Of a DNA stretch of 64,000 nt, positions 1-8,070 are shown one piece after another. The notes beneath the pieces are model-generated. The model was not told the DNA's origin, made no database searches, and worked only from the letters and a program-made list of their open reading frames with translations. Source of the stretch: Arthrobacter psychrolactophilus (GTDB lineage Bacteria; Actinomycetota; Actinomycetes; Actinomycetales; Micrococcaceae). Where the stretch lies: positions 248,001 to 312,000 of the forward strand of contig NZ_QJVC01000003.1 of the NCBI RefSeq assembly GCF_003219795.1, written 5' to 3'. The first letter of the stretch is position 1, and each line of letters starts with the position of its first letter. Both the position numbers and the translations under genes were made by a program.

Positions 1-1009
1 GCGAAATGAAGTTCGCGGACAGAACCATGACCAAACCAATCACTGCCTGGAAAAGACCGATCGCGGCTGCGTAACTAAGATTGTTCGAGACCAGACCAAC
101 GCGGTAAAGATACGTCGAGATGACGTCCGCGGTGGAGTAGGTCAAGGGGTTGTACAGCAAAAGGACCTTTTCAAAACCAACGTTGAGGAACGTGCCAATG
201 TTCAGGATCAGCAAGGTCATCATGGTCGGGCGAATGCCGGGCAAGGTGACATGCCAAATCTGACTCCACCGGTTTGCCCCGTCAATTTCCGCTGCCTCGT
301 ACAGGGATGAATCGACCGTCGTCAGTGCAGCAAGGTAGAGAATGGTTCCCCAACCAACCGTCTGCCAGACCTCGGAGCCAACGTAGATAAAGCGGAACCA
401 CTCGGCCCGTTGTAGGAACGGAATAGCTTCCCCGCCCATGGCCGTGATGATTTGGTTCGCGGTTCCTTGGAGGGACATAAGCTGCATGACCATACCCACG
501 ATGATGACAATCGAGAGAAAGTGCGGCAGGTAAGAGATCGACTGTACGACCTTCTTGAAGGCTTTCTTGCGGACCTCATTCAACAGAAGGGCCAGAAGAA
601 TGGGAAGCGGGAAGCACACCACAAGCGTTAGTCCGCCAAGGATGACGGTGTTGGAGAAAACGTGCCAAAAGACGGGGTCGTTGATGAACATCGAGACGTA
701 ACGCAGCCCCACCCATTCATCACCAAAGATGTTCCCACCAGGTCGGAAGCGTCGGAATGCAATTACGTTGCCCAGCATGGGCGCGTAACGGAAAATAGCC
801 AAGAAAATCAACGGCACTAAGGCCAGGGCGTAGAGCTGCCAATCTCGCTGCAAAGACTTACGCCACGAACGTTTGCCGGCGTTCTTTTTCATACGCCCGG
901 CGCCGCCTTGCTGTCCCGAGGTAGCCGGCGCTGCCGGCCCGCCTCCAGATCCAGCACCCGGATGAGGTGCGGCCGTCGTGTGCGGCCGCCCTGTTTCTAC
1001 TGTCGTCAT
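1..1009 (-). CDS. Carbohydrate ABC transporter permease (LplB/YtcP type), C-terminus off the window
   Basis: Inner-membrane subunit of an oligosaccharide importer. The ATG at 1009 opens a protein with a Gly/Pro/Ala-rich cytoplasmic tail of about 40 residues, then several hydrophobic segments. The EAA-loop signature of binding-protein-dependent permeases is visible (EAAEIDGANRWSQIWHVTLP), which is where the ATPase docks. The frame is open to the window edge, so the last part of the protein is missing. It follows the solute-binding lipoprotein gene by 68 bases, separated by a strong stem-loop, so the two form one operon. No ATPase gene is present nearby; such systems often share a housekeeping MsmK-like ATPase. 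The substrate is inferred from neighbours only. Confidence 0.9.
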   Translation of the reverse strand, partial: MTTVETGRPHTTAAPHPGAGSGGGPAAPATSGQQGGAGRMKKNAGKRSWRKSLQRDWQLYALALVPLIFLAIFRYAPMLGNVIAFRRFRPGGNIFGDEWVGLRYVSMFINDPVFWHVFSNTVILGGLTLVVCFPLPILLALLLNEVRKKAFKKVVQSISYLPHFLSIVIIVGMVMQLMSLQGTANQIITAMGGEAIPFLQRAEWFRFIYVGSEVWQTVGWGTILYLAALTTVDSSLYEAAEIDGANRWSQIWHVTLPGIRPTMMTLLILNIGTFLNVGFEKVLLLYNPLTYSTADVISTYLYRVGLVSNNLSYAAAIGLFQAVIGLVMVLSANFIS

Positions 1010-1033
1010 ATCATCGCTCCATCTGCTCGGCCA

Positions 1034-1065
1034 TTCGGCGGTTCGAGAAGCCTCGAACCGCCGAA
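1034..1065 (-). other. Intercistronic stem-loop between lipoprotein and permease genes
   Basis: Perfect 14-bp inverted repeat (1034-1047 with 1052-1065) with a 4-base loop. There is no T-run after it on the minus strand, so it is more likely an mRNA-stabilising or partial-attenuation element than a full terminator. It sits directly after the lipoprotein stop codon. Confidence 0.75.
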
Positions 1066-1077
1066 GAACGCAAGTCC

Positions 1078-2748
1078 CTAGCTCTTGGCCGCAAAACGCT
1101 CACGGGCGGAATTCATCAGGTCGACGTAGCTGGCAAGGCCTTGGCCTTCGAGCTCAGAAACAAACTTGTCCCATTCGCCGAGGTCGCGCTGGCCGAGGAT
1201 GAACTTCAACGTGTTTGTCTCCACGGTGTCCTTCAAGGGGGTGCTCGCCAGAGAAGCCTGTTCCAGCTCGGCTTCTTCCAAAGGAGCAGGCGGGGCCGGG
1301 GCGAGCGGGGTGCGGCTTGAGAGAACCGCATCGATGTATTCAACATCCTCGGGAGTGCTATAGGACTCCTTCAGCTTCCGGCTCTCAGTAGATTCCGACG
1401 GGAAGGTGGCAAAGCCCAGGTCGATTTCAAGGTCGATCTTGGCATTCAAGTTCAGGTTGCGGGCCTTGAGCGAGTACTCGTCCTTCAAGGTAATCGTGCC
1501 GTCCGCGGCCTTGGTGTAATGCTTCCCTTCGACACCCCACCGGAGCAGTTCGCGAGCATCTGGGTTGTAGTAGAACCAGTCTAGGAACTGCAGCAGTGCC
1601 TGGAAGTTGGAGGCGTCTTTGGCTTTGGAACTGATCATGAACCCATGCCAGAAGTTACGGGGCTCCACGGTATCACCGGCGGGACCACCGGGCGGAGGAA
1701 CAAGCCCTACCTGATGCTTACCAGCGCCAAGAGTCTTGTCGAGCGCCGTCGAATATTCAATGGCCGTATTGGTGGATCCTGATGCGGCAAAGATCTGATT
1801 CTTGGCAAACTTCTCGGATACGGTCGCATTACCACCACCGGCATCGGCGGCAGTCAGGGACTCAGTGTCGACCAGGCCGTCCTTCACGAGGCCGTGGAAG
1901 AAGGTCACCATCTCCTTGTATTCATTGGACGTTGCCGCGTACTTCAACTTGCCGGCAGCTTCGTCCCACATCATGCCGTTTCCAAAGCCCCAGCCGGCCT
2001 GTGTCCCAAAGGCACGAGCGGCATAGTTCAGCAGCGACTGGCCCTCGAAGCCATCGGCCAGCGGGTAGGAATCCGGGTATTTGGCTTTGATCTTGACCAA
2101 AGCGGCGCGCAATTCATCCCAGGTGTTGGGGATGCCGCCACCCACCTCTTGGAATACGTCCTTGCGGAGCACGAGAGAGAAGACCGGGACGGAGACTTCC
2201 TGCAGACCCGGCATCATGTAGTACTTGCCGTCAGACTGACGAAGGTTCTCGATCATTTCTTCAAGATCCCATTCCTTCACGTACTTCTGGAAGTTGGGCA
2301 TGAGGTCTGAGTAATCACTCAACGGCAGAACCGCACCGGAGGAGACAAAAGCTTCTTCTTCACCCGTGTAGACGAGCGGAATGATGGACGGTGCGTCGCC
2401 GGCGCTGATCAACAGGCTGCGTTTTTCCTTAGCGTCACTGAACGGAATGTGCGTCAAGGAAAGGTTGACGTTGGTGCGCTCCTTGATTTCTTTGAAGATC
2501 TCCCAGGAATCCTTGACCGGAGTGTCCGGCCAGTCGGTCCAGAGCAGCGACAAGTCCAGGGGCTCGGAGGCCTTGAACTGCATGTCGGCCGTATATCCCT
2601 CCATGTAGCCGACGTTCTGCGATGAAATATCGACGGCTTCCTTTGACTTGCTGCTGCAACCAACCATGGCCAGAAGTCCGGCGGCGGCGATGCCCGTAAC
2701 AAAAGTACGGCGGCTAAAACGTGAATCCTTGAACATGTGAGCTGTCAT
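1078..2748 (-). CDS. Extracellular solute-binding lipoprotein for oligosaccharide ABC transporter
   Basis: Captures the sugar outside the membrane for the adjacent permease. The start at 2748 is chosen because GGAAGAG lies 5 bases upstream; a longer reading from 2787 has no such site. The N-terminus has a Tat-like SRRTFVT motif, a hydrophobic stretch and a lipobox ending VGC, so export folded and lipid anchoring are expected. Length about 556 residues fits the large YtcQ/LipO group of the family. It is a clear paralogue of the protein at 18053-19723, with long identical blocks (for example DGFEGQSLLNYAAR). Expression likely depends on the promoter at 2828-2856 and the dyad at 2791-2809, which are duplicated in front of the paralogue. 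Confidence 0.92.
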   Translation of the reverse strand: MTAHMFKDSRFSRRTFVTGIAAAGLLAMVGCSSKSKEAVDISSQNVGYMEGYTADMQFKASEPLDLSLLWTDWPDTPVKDSWEIFKEIKERTNVNLSLTHIPFSDAKEKRSLLISAGDAPSIIPLVYTGEEEAFVSSGAVLPLSDYSDLMPNFQKYVKEWDLEEMIENLRQSDGKYYMMPGLQEVSVPVFSLVLRKDVFQEVGGGIPNTWDELRAALVKIKAKYPDSYPLADGFEGQSLLNYAARAFGTQAGWGFGNGMMWDEAAGKLKYAATSNEYKEMVTFFHGLVKDGLVDTESLTAADAGGGNATVSEKFAKNQIFAASGSTNTAIEYSTALDKTLGAGKHQVGLVPPPGGPAGDTVEPRNFWHGFMISSKAKDASNFQALLQFLDWFYYNPDARELLRWGVEGKHYTKAADGTITLKDEYSLKARNLNLNAKIDLEIDLGFATFPSESTESRKLKESYSTPEDVEYIDAVLSSRTPLAPAPPAPLEEAELEQASLASTPLKDTVETNTLKFILGQRDLGEWDKFVSELEGQGLASYVDLMNSARERFAAKS

Positions 2749-2790
2749 TTCTACTCTTCCTTGAGTCCAGACGTAATGGTGATTCAAGCG

Positions 2791-2809
2791 GTTCCGAAAC
2801 TTCCGGAAT
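2791..2809 (-). promoter_or_regulatory. LacI-type operator dyad upstream of lipoprotein gene
   Basis: GTTCCGAAACTTCCGGAAT is a near-palindrome centred on one base. A closely related dyad occurs at the same distance below the promoter of the paralogous gene (19759-19777). The site lies just downstream of the inferred transcription start, where a repressor would block elongation. The LacI protein at 3165-4208 is the likely binder (inference). Confidence 0.6.
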
Positions 2810-2827
2810 GTTTACGATACTTTTTGA

Positions 2828-2856
2828 AGCGTAATCTAGGTCACAGTTTGTGTCAA
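2828..2856 (-). promoter_or_regulatory. Sigma-70-type promoter for lipoprotein gene
   Basis: On the minus strand: -35 TTGACA (2851-2856), 17-base spacer, -10 TACGCT (2828-2833). The same spacing and most of the spacer sequence recur upstream of the paralogue (19795-19823), which supports function. Confidence 0.6.
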
Positions 2857-2949
2857 CGAATATGCAGCGCCAAATTTGGCAAGTCTCGGGCGGCAAAAAG
2901 GCTTTATGGCACAACAAAAGAGCCACCCTGTCTACTGTTCGGATAGCAC

Positions 2950-2965
2950 GGTACAACGTTGTACC
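2950..2965. promoter_or_regulatory. Perfect 16-bp palindrome in the lipoprotein-lacI intergenic region
   Basis: GGTACAACGTTGTACC reads the same on both strands and has the central CG typical of LacI/GalR operators. It lies about 200 bases before the lacI-type start at 3165, so autoregulation or control of both divergent units is plausible. Confidence 0.55.
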
Positions 2966-3164
2966 AATATGCTAAATAGCGCCACCCTGAGGGTCAAGCA
3001 TCCCTACGATGTTCAAGTCATCTGGCTAGGATGTGACGTCACATTCCGCTCATCTGAGGCTAATACTGGCTGATTTCATATTGCAGCCTGACTATGATCT
3101 ATGAACCGCCCCTCCGAAATTACCCGGCCAGAAAACAGTAGAGCAGAAGGAACGTGATTCCACC

Positions 3165-4208
3165 GTGAGCCCCACTATCCATGACGTAGCACGGGCAGCT
3201 GGCGTGTCCATCAAGACTGTTTCCAATGTCGTCAACGACAACCCCAAGGTTGGCCCCGAAACACGACTGCGCGTGCACCGCATCATTGAAGCTTTGGGAT
3301 ATCGCCCCAATCTTTCGGCCCGTGGCCTACGCTCAGGAAAGTCCGGAGTCATTGGGCTCGCCGTGCCGTCTCTGCGCGAAAACTACTTCGCTGAACTTGC
3401 CGATTCGGTCATCCGCGCAGCGAAGAAACATGATCTCCGGGTACTGATTGAACAGACCGACGGCGATCGTCAGCAAGAAATCTCAATCCTCACAGGCGGT
3501 CGAATGCGTTTCATCGACGGCCTCCTCTTCAGCCCTGCCGAAATTGGGCAGCAAGATGTGGATGTTCTCAGCGGTATAGAGCCGATAGTTCTCCTCGGCG
3601 AGCGAATTTTCGGTGGACCAACCGATCACGTGACTATGCACAACACGTCCTCCGCCAAGGCCGCAACCGAGCATCTGCTAGATCTCGGCCGCAGAAGAAT
3701 TGCCCTGATTGGCGCGTCTGATAGCGCGGACGATGCCGCAAGCTCCGCCAATTTACGGGAACGCGGCTATCACCAGGCCCTGGCCGAGGCTGGAATCGAG
3801 GAGGATCCTCGGCTGGTCATTCGGGGCGGAAAGTGGACACGCGAAACAGGACTCGATGGCGTCCGGCACTTCATCAGCAACGGCATTGTCTTCGATGCCA
3901 TCTTCGCACTCAACGACACTCTGGCTCTTGGCGCCCTTCGAGCACTGGTGCACGCCGGACTCCGCGTACCCGAGGACGTGGCACTCATTGGCTTCGACAA
4001 TATCGATGAGGGCAGCTTCTCTATCCCCACGCTCACCAGCGTCGACCCCGGCCGACTCGAGATTGCAGAGACCGCCGTGGACCTCCTGATTGAGCGGATC
4101 AACGAAAAGGGTGAACGTTCGGCACCTCGGACCGTCAAAGCAGCTTTCTCGATCATCAAGCGCGAATCCACGGGGTTCGCCACGGATGACGCTGGTCCAC
4201 CTCAATAA
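3165..4208 (+). CDS. LacI-family transcriptional regulator
   Basis: DNA-binding sugar-responsive regulator of 347 residues, the usual family length. The N-terminal helix-turn-helix is clear (IHDVARAAGVSIKTVSNVV, residues 4-22), followed by the hinge (LSARGLRSG) and the periplasmic-binding-protein-like effector domain, with the conserved FALND and GFDNI segments near residues 250-290. GTG start with AGAAGGAA upstream. It is divergent from the oligosaccharide transporter and followed after 52 bases by the SMP-30 lactonase gene, so it likely controls both. Candidate operators are the dyads at 2791-2809 and 2950-2965, and possibly 19759-19777. Confidence 0.93.
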   Translation: MSPTIHDVARAAGVSIKTVSNVVNDNPKVGPETRLRVHRIIEALGYRPNLSARGLRSGKSGVIGLAVPSLRENYFAELADSVIRAAKKHDLRVLIEQTDGDRQQEISILTGGRMRFIDGLLFSPAEIGQQDVDVLSGIEPIVLLGERIFGGPTDHVTMHNTSSAKAATEHLLDLGRRRIALIGASDSADDAASSANLRERGYHQALAEAGIEEDPRLVIRGGKWTRETGLDGVRHFISNGIVFDAIFALNDTLALGALRALVHAGLRVPEDVALIGFDNIDEGSFSIPTLTSVDPGRLEIAETAVDLLIERINEKGERSAPRTVKAAFSIIKRESTGFATDDAGPPQ

Positions 4209-4260
4209 AAAATAGCTCAGTCGTGTTATATAAATCATCAGACTATAGAAAGCGTGAACC

Positions 4261-5082
4261 GTGACGACATCCCCTTGGCAGCCACTCAGTACATCTCGGC
4301 TCCAGTTGGGCGAGGGCCTTCGAATGATCGACGGCGTGGTGCACTGGGTTGATCTGTTGCGAGGCGAGCTGTACGCATGGACGCCCGGAACCGGGCACAA
4401 AGCCACGCTGCAGCGCACGCTCAATGCCCCACTAGGTTTCGTCGAGAAGGCACACGATGGGAGGTTGATCGGTGCCGTAGGAACTGGGCTGTCCTGGCTC
4501 CGGGAGGATGGTAGCGTCGTCGAACTTGCCACAACCGGTCTTGACGGCAGCCGGCACCGTGTCAATGACGGTAGCTTCGCACCGGATGGCTCGTGCTGGT
4601 TTGGCACCATGGTGTTCGACGGTTCGGAGGCAGAAGGACACGTCTGGCGCTGGGATCCTGTCTCGGGAGAAGTCACCAACGTCATGAGCGGGCTCGAGAT
4701 CCCGAACGGCCCCATCTTCTACCCCGCGATTGACGCCATGCTCATTGGCGACACCACTGCACGCAAAATTCTGAGCAAGAAACTCGCCCCAGACGCTGCC
4801 ATCGAACCCTTCGCAAAGCTGGACGGCGGCTGGCCTGACGGTCTGCATCTTGACGCCAAGGGCCAGCTTTGGAACGCCGTGTGGGGCGGGAATCGCCTTG
4901 ATGTTTATGCCACACCCACGAGCCCTGCGAAGTCCATCGCGGTCCCGGTATCTCAACCCACCAGCGTCCTACTGACGAACGATGCTGACCCACTCGTCAT
5001 CGTCACGAGCGCCTCCCAAGGTTTAGAGACGCCGGCTGAGCTGGACGGTCATACGATCACGGCGCGTCTGTCCCAGCTCTAA
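4261..5082 (+). CDS. SMP-30/gluconolactonase/LRE family protein
   Basis: Predicted six-bladed beta-propeller, 273 residues, of the family that hydrolyses sugar lactones with a bound divalent metal. The expected metal-ligand regions are visible: an early Glu (LGEG, about residue 18), the Asn-containing RVNDGSFAPDG (about 100), IPNGP (about 140) and the Asp of WPDGLHLDAKGQLW (about 190). GTG start with only a weak GAAAG site, so translation may depend on the upstream lacI gene. No signal peptide, hence cytoplasmic. It suggests that an imported sugar is oxidised to a lactone; the specific sugar cannot be read from the sequence. Confidence 0.85.
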   Translation: MTTSPWQPLSTSRLQLGEGLRMIDGVVHWVDLLRGELYAWTPGTGHKATLQRTLNAPLGFVEKAHDGRLIGAVGTGLSWLREDGSVVELATTGLDGSRHRVNDGSFAPDGSCWFGTMVFDGSEAEGHVWRWDPVSGEVTNVMSGLEIPNGPIFYPAIDAMLIGDTTARKILSKKLAPDAAIEPFAKLDGGWPDGLHLDAKGQLWNAVWGGNRLDVYATPTSPAKSIAVPVSQPTSVLLTNDADPLVIVTSASQGLETPAELDGHTITARLSQL

Positions 5083-5189
5083 CACCGAGAATGCAGTACT
5101 TGGATCGATTTGACCTTTTTGGCCCATTTCGGTCTAACAACCGCAGCCTCGAATTCAAGAGGGCCGTCGGATCGTTAGCGACCACTGGA

Positions 5190-6071
5190 TTACCGCGCTG
5201 GCGCCGCAGATGCCGGGGCGCCGTATTCAGTGGCGGCCCACGAGGCGAGCAACTGCATTGCCTGCTCGGAGGCGGAGCCTGGCTCGGCGGCGTAGATCGT
5301 CAGAGTCAGCCCAGGCTCAGCCGCCATCTCCAGGCCCTCGAAGGCCAGCGTAATCTCGCCGACCACCGGATGATGAAAGGTCTTTGAGCCTGTGCCGTGA
5401 TGGCGCACATTGTGCGCACCCCAGCGGCGCCGGAACTCCTCAGACCGGGTCGACAGCTCCCCAACGAGGTCGTGAAGCTCCTTATTATGCGGATCCCGGG
5501 ATGCCTCGGTACGCAGAATGGCCACGTTCACTTCGGCAAACAGGTCCCAATCAGGGTAAAAGTCCCGCGCCCGCTCATCCAGGAAAGTGTGCCGGGCTAG
5601 ATTCGGCGACTGACCCGGCATGTCATAAACGTCCATGTAAAACGCGCGCGCCAAATTATTCGCGGCCAGCAGGTCCATGCGCCCATTGCGCACAAACGCG
5701 GGACCACCCGTCACCGCATCGAGCGTCCACTGCAGGCTCGGGTGCGCCACCCACGTCTTGGAATTTCGGCGCCGGGGCGGCCTCGCCACGGGGCTTGCCG
5801 CGTGAGCAAGATCGAAGAGGTGCGCGCGTTCGGCGTCGTCGAGCTGCAGCGCCTTGGCTACACTGTCCAGAACCTCAGGCGAGGCGCCGCTGATGGCACC
5901 GCGCTCCATACGGGTGTAGTACTCGATACTCACGCCGGCTAGGGTGGCCACCTCGCTGCGCCGCAGGCCCTTGACTCGCCGGTTAGTGCCCGCAGGGAGC
6001 CCCACTTGTTCCGGATTGATCCGGGCCCGGCGTGAAATCAGAAATTCACGCACCGACTCTCGATTATTCAT
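5190..6071 (-). CDS. XRE-family regulator with MmyB-like ligand-binding domain
   Basis: DNA-binding regulator of 293 residues. N-terminal helix-turn-helix (LRRSEVATLAGVSIEYYTRM, about residues 29-48) and a C-terminal region of the MmyB-like ligand-binding type (DLLAANNLARAFYMD, then the WDLFAE and DPHNKELHDLVGEL blocks). The start at 6071 is preferred over a longer frame reaching 6215 because GTGGAG is directly upstream and the HTH normally begins near the N-terminus. It is divergent from the MFS exporter, a common pairing in actinobacteria in which the regulator represses the pump. Two GGGAsTCCC palindromes lie between the genes. Confidence 0.9.
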   Translation of the reverse strand: MNNRESVREFLISRRARINPEQVGLPAGTNRRVKGLRRSEVATLAGVSIEYYTRMERGAISGASPEVLDSVAKALQLDDAERAHLFDLAHAASPVARPPRRRNSKTWVAHPSLQWTLDAVTGGPAFVRNGRMDLLAANNLARAFYMDVYDMPGQSPNLARHTFLDERARDFYPDWDLFAEVNVAILRTEASRDPHNKELHDLVGELSTRSEEFRRRWGAHNVRHHGTGSKTFHHPVVGEITLAFEGLEMAAEPGLTLTIYAAEPGSASEQAMQLLASWAATEYGAPASAAPAR

Positions 6072-6103
6072 ACTCTCCACAGTAGCCACGTCCGCGGCAC
6101 CGT

Positions 6104-6141
6104 GGGAGTCCCTGCCGGTGCCCCTCCCAACAGGGACTCCC
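6104..6141. promoter_or_regulatory. Paired palindromic operators between xre and MFS genes
   Basis: GGGAGTCCC (6104-6112) and GGGACTCCC (6133-6141) are each palindromes with a single central base, and together form an 11-bp inverted repeat (6104-6114/6131-6141). Centre-to-centre distance is 29 bp, close to three helical turns, which suits cooperative dimers of the adjacent XRE regulator. Confidence 0.6.
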
Positions 6142-6160
6142 CCACTGTCGAGAACAGCTG

Positions 6161-7480
6161 TTGACTGGAGACAAGAGCGCACCCCACAGGAAGACACCCA
6201 CCACCTTGACCTCACATATCAGGCCGAACGGCGAGCGCGGCTTGCCTACCTTGATTGACACAGCCAAGAACGACGCCGGACCAGCCGGCTCGGTCTCGCC
6301 CCGTCCAGATCCGCTCCGGGAACCCGGGCAGCGGTTTCCGTTGCCGGCACTGCTGGTCATGGCCCTCACGGGGTTCATCCTCATCGCCACCGAAACCATG
6401 CCGGCCGGACTCCTGCCGCACATTGCAGCCGGGCTCAACGTCGCCGAAGGAACCGCCGGGCAGTTGGTCAGCGCCTACGCGTTGGGCACCATCGTGCTCA
6501 CCGTCCCTGCCATTGCGCTCACCCGTGGCATGCGGCGCAAACCCGTCTTCCTGATCGGCATCGTGGGGTTCCTGCTCGTTAATACGATCGCCGCGTTCTC
6601 TCACGACATCTGGCTGACCTTGGCCGTCCGCTTTGCCGCGGGTGCGTTCTCCGGGTTGTTGTGGGGAATGCTGGCCGGTTACGCCCGCCGCATTACAGCA
6701 CCGGAGTTTGCCGGCCGAGCCCTGGCTATAGCCTCCCTCGGAACACCATTGGGCTTGGCCATCGGGACACCTCTCGGCTCCTGGCTTGGTTCCACCTTCG
6801 ATTGGCGCTTCTCTTTCGTGGCCCTCACCGGTTTGGCCGTCCTTACCCTGATTCTGGCTTGGCGGCTCGTCCCCGATGCGCCCGGTCAGCGGGCCGAGTC
6901 CCAGATCCCCATGTTCAAGGTGTTTGCCATCCCCGGCGTGTCAGTGATTCTGGTCGTCATCTTTGCCTGGATGCTCGCGCACAACACCATTTACACCTAT
7001 ATCGCCGCTTATCTGCGTTCGGCCACCATCTCACTGGGCGTCGATGTGGCACTCGTAATCTTCGGTATGTCTGCTCTTATGGGCATCTGGGTTACTGGCA
7101 TTTTCATCGACCGGGCTCCCCGTCCGCTCGTGCTGGCCAGCATCGCCTTGTTCCTGACCGCCGGCGTGGTGTTCGTCCTCGGCGCCCACTCCCTCGTTGC
7201 CGTCATCGTCGCCCTCATCCTGTGGGGCGTTGCCTTCGGCGGCGCGGCGCCGCAACTGCAAACGGCTATCAGTCAGGCCAGCGGAGAAAACGCCGACGTC
7301 GCCAACTCCCTGCTCGGCGTGGCCTTCAACGTCGCCATCTTCGCAGCCGGTGTCCTCGGAGCCGTGCTGATCTCAAGCTACGACGGAATCGTCCTGCCCA
7401 TCCTCATGGTCGGACTCGCTGCCACGGCACTGGTCATCACCTTTACGGCACGCCACGCCGCCTTCCCCTCCCACACCTAA
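6161..7480 (+). CDS. MFS transporter, DHA1/AraJ-like exporter
   Basis: Twelve-helix major facilitator, probably a proton-driven exporter. Core motifs start near 6335: ATETMPAGLLPHIAAGL in helix 1 and the loop 2-3 region with RGMRRKP, the typical DHA1 pattern. The first about 55 residues are hydrophilic and unconserved-looking; the TTG at 6161 has no good ribosome site, and TTG codons at 6242 or 6251 are equally possible starts. The gene is divergent from the XRE/MmyB regulator and close to its operators. A tiny lipoprotein gene follows 40 bases later. Substrate unknown; drugs or sugars are both possible in this family. Confidence 0.88.
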   Translation: MTGDKSAPHRKTPTTLTSHIRPNGERGLPTLIDTAKNDAGPAGSVSPRPDPLREPGQRFPLPALLVMALTGFILIATETMPAGLLPHIAAGLNVAEGTAGQLVSAYALGTIVLTVPAIALTRGMRRKPVFLIGIVGFLLVNTIAAFSHDIWLTLAVRFAAGAFSGLLWGMLAGYARRITAPEFAGRALAIASLGTPLGLAIGTPLGSWLGSTFDWRFSFVALTGLAVLTLILAWRLVPDAPGQRAESQIPMFKVFAIPGVSVILVVIFAWMLAHNTIYTYIAAYLRSATISLGVDVALVIFGMSALMGIWVTGIFIDRAPRPLVLASIALFLTAGVVFVLGAHSLVAVIVALILWGVAFGGAAPQLQTAISQASGENADVANSLLGVAFNVAIFAAGVLGAVLISSYDGIVLPILMVGLAATALVITFTARHAAFPSHT

Positions 7481-7520
7481 TCCGATCAAACCCAGGAACA
7501 CCACCAGAAAGGAAAGCCCC

Positions 7521-7658
7521 ATGAGGAGAACTCTCCTGGCCATCGGCGGCTTGGCAGCCCTGCTAGCTTTATTCGGCTGTGCAACACCCACTGTTCTGGC
7601 ACCTTCTGTTGCGGCTCCCGTGCCAGCGGAATCTCCGGCGCAGGGTACGCAGTCATGA
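7521..7658 (+). CDS. 45-residue lipoprotein, possibly the front of a frameshifted gene
   Basis: The ATG at 7521 follows a good AGAAAGGAAAG site. The product has a classical lipoprotein signal (basic MRR, Leu/Ala-rich core, lipobox ending LFGC at about residue 20), then a Pro/Ala-rich tail and a stop after 45 residues. Immediately afterwards another frame stays open to 7797 and reads like protein (Asp/Gly/Gln-rich, containing FDPVAQEVSDASG and QELVGILRDQQ), so the gene may be a longer lipoprotein broken by a frameshift. Mature function is not recognised. It probably shares the MFS transcript. Confidence 0.5.
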   Translation: MRRTLLAIGGLAALLALFGCATPTVLAPSVAAPVPAESPAQGTQS

Positions 7659-8070
7659 GTAATTTGACCCCGTTGCCCAGGAGGTCTCCGACGCTTCGGG
7701 CAGCTTCGGTGACGGTCAAGAACTAGTGGGCATACTCCGCGATCAACAGGCCAACCAGGCATCCGTCACGCCGCACAGTCATCTATCAGAACGGTAAGCT
7801 TCCTCCCGCTCAAGCCGGGTGATGCACGCACTGCGCCTCCCGGGGTACGTCCGTCATCATCGAGTCATTTTCGGAATTTGACCATCTGGGACAGGCTTTT
7901 TGCCCCAAAATTGGCCCCCATGTCTCATAATCAAGGAGGTGCATGCGTTGGGCGGGGCATGCGGCCAAAGGACTGGGCGGAGGCCCAGGCTCACAGGCAA
8001 TCCGGGATAGTCCGGTTTGTCCCCGGAACTATATCGATCACCGGGTCAACTAACAGCGGAGGTCTCAGCT
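7659..8070 (+). other. Gap holding a possible gene remnant and the structured leader of the GH16 gene
   Basis: 7659-7797 carries the frameshifted continuation described for the preceding lipoprotein. From about 7860 the sequence is rich in inverted repeats: GCATGC at 7941-7946 and 7957-7962, and a perfect CTGGGC/GCCCAG hairpin at 7973-7988. These could fold in the 5' leader of the GH16 mRNA. No known riboswitch consensus was recognised. GGAGG at 8058-8062 is the ribosome site for the next gene. Confidence 0.4.

Noticed and set aside
3753-4715. 320-codon minus-strand frame across the lacI and SMP-30 genes
   Set aside because: Spans the ends of two well-supported plus-strand genes and shows no family motif.
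5384-5893. 169-codon plus-strand frame over the XRE regulator gene
   Set aside because: Antisense shadow; Arg/Pro/Ala-rich with no ribosome site, while the minus frame has clear HTH and MmyB motifs.
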